Origin: an uncultured Flavobacteriales bacterium
GTDB lineage: Bacteria; Bacteroidota; Bacteroidia; Flavobacteriales; Vicingaceae
Length of the DNA stretch: 8,244 nt
Assembly (NCBI GenBank): GCA_946886085.1
Contig: CAMPHX010000037.1
Location: 1 to 8,244, forward strand
Reading direction: 5' to 3'
Shown here: piece by piece, positions 5,832-8,244 of the stretch
Layout of the letters: every line of letters begins with the position of its first letter
How positions within the stretch are numbered: the stretch's first letter is position 1
Position numbers and translations under genes: made by a program
The notes under the pieces: model-generated
The model's database searches: none
Told to the model about the DNA's origin: nothing
What the model saw: only the letters and a program-made list of their open reading frames with translations

Positions 5832-7760
5832 TTACTGAGGTTCTATCCAATCTCCATGTGATTTTATAAGCTCAATAAGTTCTTCAACAGCTTCTTTTTC
5901 AGGAACATTTCTTTTTACCACATTTTTTTCTTTGTATAGCGTTATTTTTCCTACTCCCGTACCAACATAGCCATAGTCTGCATCAGCCATTTCACCAGGT
6001 CCATTAACAATACAACCCATAATTCCAATTTTTACGCCTTTAAGGTGAGAAGTCACTTTTCTAATTTTTGCTGTAGTTTCTTGTAAGTCAAAAAGTGTTC
6101 TTCCGCAACTAGGGCAAGAAATGTATTCTGTTTTAGAAATCCTTGTACGAGTTGCTTGTAAAATACCAAAAGCAAGACTGTTGAGTAAGCTATCACTGCC
6201 ACAATTCTCCGCAGCAATAAAAATTCCATCACCCATCCCGTCCACCAACAGAGCTCCCATGTCGGTAGCAGCATAAAGTTGAATTTGTTCTTCAGTTAAA
6301 TTGCCATAAGCTCGTCCGATAATTACGGGCACATCACAATTGTTTAAGATTAATTCATTAAATAATTTTCGTTGCTCTGCCATACCTTGCGGATGATAAG
6401 TATCTATCACTAATACAGCAGTTTTATCCTTGTTTATTTTAGTAATAAACGCATTATCAAGTTGGTCAAGTGTTATGTAAACAAAATTCAGTTTTGGGTG
6501 TGTTTCAACCTCGTTGAGGTAGTCTTTTGCATCAATAAAAGGAAAAGCGTTGAACTTGCCTTTTTGAGTAATCCATGTTTTATGAAGGTAAACCAAGCCT
6601 AATGTGCCTGGCACTTCAAAATCAATGGTCTTGTTGCCCAAAAAAACATAATCGCAAGCCATGTCGCTGATGTTCCACTTATCTAAAGGCACGGAATAAT
6701 TATACCCTAAAGCAAAAAATGAAGCAGGTTTTATGTTTTCTTTCAAACTAAAATCAGCCATTATTCTCGGCACATTTGAACCTCCAATATTCAATACTTC
6801 ATTGGTTTTTCTTTTATTATATTCAAAAGGATTAATAGCATATTTTTCTATTGGAGCTATAGGTGTTTCTGTCGTTCTATTGCTGTATCTTTCTACCAAG
6901 GTTTTGGCAACAGGGATTTCATATTCAGGTTCTTCGGTAAGCGAAACACGAATGGTATCTCCTAGTCCGTCTTCCAAAAGTGTTCCTATACCCACAGCAG
7001 ATTTAATTCTTCCGTCTTCTCCATCACCGGCTTCGGTAACTCCTAGGTGTAAAGGATAATTCATTCCTTCTTCCATCATTTTACTAACCAATAATCTGTA
7101 AGCCTGAACCACAACCAACGTGTTGCTGGCTTTCATAGAAAGTACAATTTTATGGTAATCTAAATCTCTACAAATTCGCAAAAACTCCATGGCAGATTCT
7201 ACCATTCCAAGTGGAGTATCGCCATATCTGCTTAATATTCTGTCGGATAAAGAACCGTGGTTGGTACCAATTCTCATGGCAGTACCGTGTTCTTTGCATA
7301 TTTTTACCAAAGGTTCAAAACTTTTTCTGATACGTTCTAATTCTTCGGTGTAAGATTTATCAGTATAATCTAATGTTTCAAATTTCTTTTTGTCAGCATA
7401 ATTTCCGGGGTTTATCCTGACTTTTTCTACTATTTTAGCAGCAATTTCAGCAGCATTAGGTGTAAAATGTATATCGGCAACCAATGGGGTGTTATAACCT
7501 CTTTTTCTAAGTTCCGCTTTAATGTTGGCTAAATTTTCAGCTTCTTTTTTGCTTGGGGCAGTAATCCTAACAATTTCGCATCCTGCATTTATCATTCTGA
7601 TGGCTTGAGCAACAGTAGCTTCAGTATTCATAGTATCTGTAGTGGTCATAGATTGAATACGAATAGGATTGTCACCCCCAATTCCAATATCTCCGACCAT
7701 TACTTCTTTGGTTTTAAATCTTTTATATGATGTTAAATCTCTGCAATAAACGTTGTTCAT
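5832..7760 (-). CDS. ispG: 4-hydroxy-3-methylbut-2-en-1-yl diphosphate synthase (IspG/GcpE), long form
   Basis: IspG catalyses the penultimate step of the MEP isoprenoid pathway, converting 2-C-methyl-D-erythritol 2,4-cyclodiphosphate to HMBPP with a [4Fe-4S] cluster. The 642-residue protein is far longer than E. coli IspG (372). It has an N-terminal TIM-barrel part (about 1-295, with GGDNPIRIQSMTTTDT, VADIHF and VRINPGNY), an inserted central domain (about 300-525), and the C-terminal cluster domain. Cluster ligands are visible: CPSC (Cys549, Cys552), and Cys583 with Glu590 in MGCIVNGPGE, equivalent to E. coli Cys270, Cys273, Cys305 and Glu312. The three-domain form is known from Bacteroidota, Chlamydiae and plants, so its presence supports the taxonomic reading. 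The start MNNVYCRDL sits behind a good promoter. IspG activity supplies building blocks for enzymes such as the prenyl synthase at the left edge, but the two genes are not an operon. Confidence 0.97.
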   Translation of the reverse strand: MNNVYCRDLTSYKRFKTKEVMVGDIGIGGDNPIRIQSMTTTDTMNTEATVAQAIRMINAGCEIVRITAPSKKEAENLANIKAELRKRGYNTPLVADIHFTPNAAEIAAKIVEKVRINPGNYADKKKFETLDYTDKSYTEELERIRKSFEPLVKICKEHGTAMRIGTNHGSLSDRILSRYGDTPLGMVESAMEFLRICRDLDYHKIVLSMKASNTLVVVQAYRLLVSKMMEEGMNYPLHLGVTEAGDGEDGRIKSAVGIGTLLEDGLGDTIRVSLTEEPEYEIPVAKTLVERYSNRTTETPIAPIEKYAINPFEYNKRKTNEVLNIGGSNVPRIMADFSLKENIKPASFFALGYNYSVPLDKWNISDMACDYVFLGNKTIDFEVPGTLGLVYLHKTWITQKGKFNAFPFIDAKDYLNEVETHPKLNFVYITLDQLDNAFITKINKDKTAVLVIDTYHPQGMAEQRKLFNELILNNCDVPVIIGRAYGNLTEEQIQLYAATDMGALLVDGMGDGIFIAAENCGSDSLLNSLAFGILQATRTRISKTEYISCPSCGRTLFDLQETTAKIRKVTSHLKGVKIGIMGCIVNGPGEMADADYGYVGTGVGKITLYKEKNVVKRNVPEKEAVEELIELIKSHGDWIEPQ

Positions 7761-7784
7761 AATAATGAATGACTAAATTTTTAA

Positions 7785-7817
7785 CAAAAGTAAGACTAAA
7801 AAACGCGTTAATTCAAA
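7785..7817 (-). promoter_or_regulatory. Predicted ispG promoter (Bacteroidota sigma type)
   Basis: On the - strand the -7 element is TACTTTTG (7792 to 7785), a full match to TAnnTTTG, and a TTTG -33 element lies at 7817 to 7814, separated by 21 bp, within the spacing reported for Bacteroidota. The -7 element ends 24 nt before the ispG ATG, giving a leader of roughly 15-20 nt. No Shine-Dalgarno site is visible, which is normal for the phylum. Confidence 0.6.
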
Positions 7818-7856
7818 TCAAATTAAAGTTATATGTAAATCAAAAATATACTAATT

Positions 7857-7886
7857 ACCGTTTATAAACTAGAACCTACCGTTTAT
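7857..7886 (+). promoter_or_regulatory. Candidate LytTR-type response-regulator binding site (two 9-bp direct repeats)
   Basis: ACCGTTTAT occurs at 7857-7865 and again at 7878-7886, with 12 bp between. Each copy fits all nine positions of the LytTR consensus [TA][AC][CA]GTTN[AG][TG], and the 12-bp spacing is the one known for AgrA/LytR-type proteins. Similarity extends further: the 21-bp units 7856-7876 and 7877-7897 agree at 18 of 21 positions, including a shared AACC at the end. A 21-bp period is two helical turns, so a dimer would sit on one DNA face. The repeat reads in the direction of the surface-protein gene and ends about 87 bp before its start, upstream of where its promoter should be. 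No LytTR regulator is encoded in the window. Confidence 0.55.
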
Positions 7887-7946
7887 ATATTAAAACCGAC
7901 ACAACTTATATTTCTAATAGTAAAATTAGTGAGCTACACGTAATAT

Positions 7947-7953
7947 TACATTG
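7947..7953 (+). promoter_or_regulatory. Weak candidate -7 element for the surface-protein gene
   Basis: TACATTG is one base short of the TAnnTTTG consensus and ends 20 nt before the ATG at 7974, a distance like that of the ispG promoter. No clear -33 TTTG is seen upstream, which would fit a promoter that depends on an activator bound at the direct repeats. The assignment is tentative. Confidence 0.3.
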
Positions 7954-7973
7954 CGAAACAAAAAACTTTTGTT

Positions 7974-8244
7974 ATGAAAACGGCATCTAATATCTCAAAC
8001 ACTATCGGAAATACCCCTAAAAAAAATATTTCTGAGCTATTAAAAACTTCTAAAAAGTTAGAAATTATTAAATACATAATATTATTGTGTTTGATGATTT
8101 TAGGTTTTGGAATAATTTCATTAACCGCTCGTAATGTGCCTACTTCAGGAGGAGGTAATAAGAGTGGCGGCAATGGACCTGTAAGTTCAGCAGGTTGTGC
8201 GCCAGCTACATCCATAGCTACATTGGAGTTAAACAATGTAAGAG
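7974..8244 (+). CDS. N-terminus of a probable exported surface protein (3' end outside window)
   Basis: An ATG at 7974 opens a frame that stays open to the window edge (90 full codons). The first 34 residues are polar and Lys-rich (MKTASNISNT...KKLEIIKY), followed by one strong hydrophobic segment (about 35-52, IILLCLMILGFGIISLTA). Then comes a Gly/Ser/Asn linker (about 57-73, with SGGGNKSGGNGP) and the sequence CAPATSIATLELNNVR at the edge. From memory, ATLxxNNVRA followed by GGDMWWD is the start of the mature part of many large Bacteroidota exported proteins with a type IX secretion tail, so this is probably one of them. Only the rest of the gene can confirm that. The hydrophobic segment may be a signal peptide with an unusually long n-region or an uncleaved anchor. 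No earlier in-frame start and no later convenient ATG before the helix is seen. Confidence 0.7.
   Translation, partial: MKTASNISNTIGNTPKKNISELLKTSKKLEIIKYIILLCLMILGFGIISLTARNVPTSGGGNKSGGNGPVSSAGCAPATSIATLELNNVR

Noticed and set aside
6733..7059. 108-residue open frame on the + strand inside ispG
   Set aside because: It is antisense to strongly conserved IspG sequence, has low-complexity Ser/Pro stretches and shows no domain.
1..7760. A dedicated isoprenoid gene cluster, since a prenyl synthase and ispG are both present
   Set aside because: They lie about 5 kb apart on opposite strands with unrelated genes between, so shared regulation is not supported.
7946..8236. 96-residue open frame on the - strand over the right edge
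   Set aside because: It is the shadow of the + strand surface-protein gene: its composition is poor (runs of Pro and Leu opposite the Gly-rich linker), and the + frame shows a sensible membrane segment and a known-looking motif.

Overview
The window is ordinary low-GC chromosomal DNA from a member of the Bacteroidota, most likely a flavobacterium-like lineage. Three things point there. The IspG is the long form with an extra central domain. Several genes have the Bacteroidota -7 promoter element TAnnTTTG and no clear Shine-Dalgarno site. The gene at the right edge begins like large Bacteroidota surface proteins. There are no rRNA or tRNA genes, phage genes, transposases or CRISPR arrays.

Left part (1-1502, + strand): the C-terminal half of a polyprenyl diphosphate synthase, cut by the window edge, followed by a DUF4349 lipoprotein with a C-terminal membrane anchor. 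A long ABC-F ATPase gene (1533-3455, - strand) converges on these two. The gap 3456-3687, between the divergent ABC-F and DUF983 genes, holds two kinds of short tandem repeat (16-mer and 7-mer) and candidate promoters.

Middle (3688-4699, + strand): a small DUF983 zinc-ribbon membrane protein whose end overlaps the start of a serine alpha/beta hydrolase, so the two are probably co-expressed. The gap 4700-4870, between convergent genes, holds a large near-palindromic element with internal hairpins that probably serves as a terminator and may belong to a dispersed repeat family.

Right part: ispG (7760 to 5832, - strand) followed by a YitT-family membrane protein (5758 to 4871, - strand), possibly one transcript. 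ispG has a good Bacteroidota promoter. The gap 7761-7973 separates ispG from a divergent + strand gene that runs off the window (7974 onward). That gene starts with a long basic N-terminus, one membrane segment, a Gly/Ser-rich linker and an ATLELNNVR motif. The gap carries two 9-mers, ACCGTTTAT, in direct repeat 21 bp apart. They match the published LytTR response-regulator binding consensus, and this is the most interesting signal in the window.

Functionally the genes are mostly housekeeping: isoprenoid supply (IspG) and use (prenyl synthase), ribosome-associated ABC-F activity, and envelope proteins. I see no gene cluster that looks like a new defence, biosynthetic or mobile system. The points that merit follow-up are in the non-coding gaps and at the truncated surface-protein gene.
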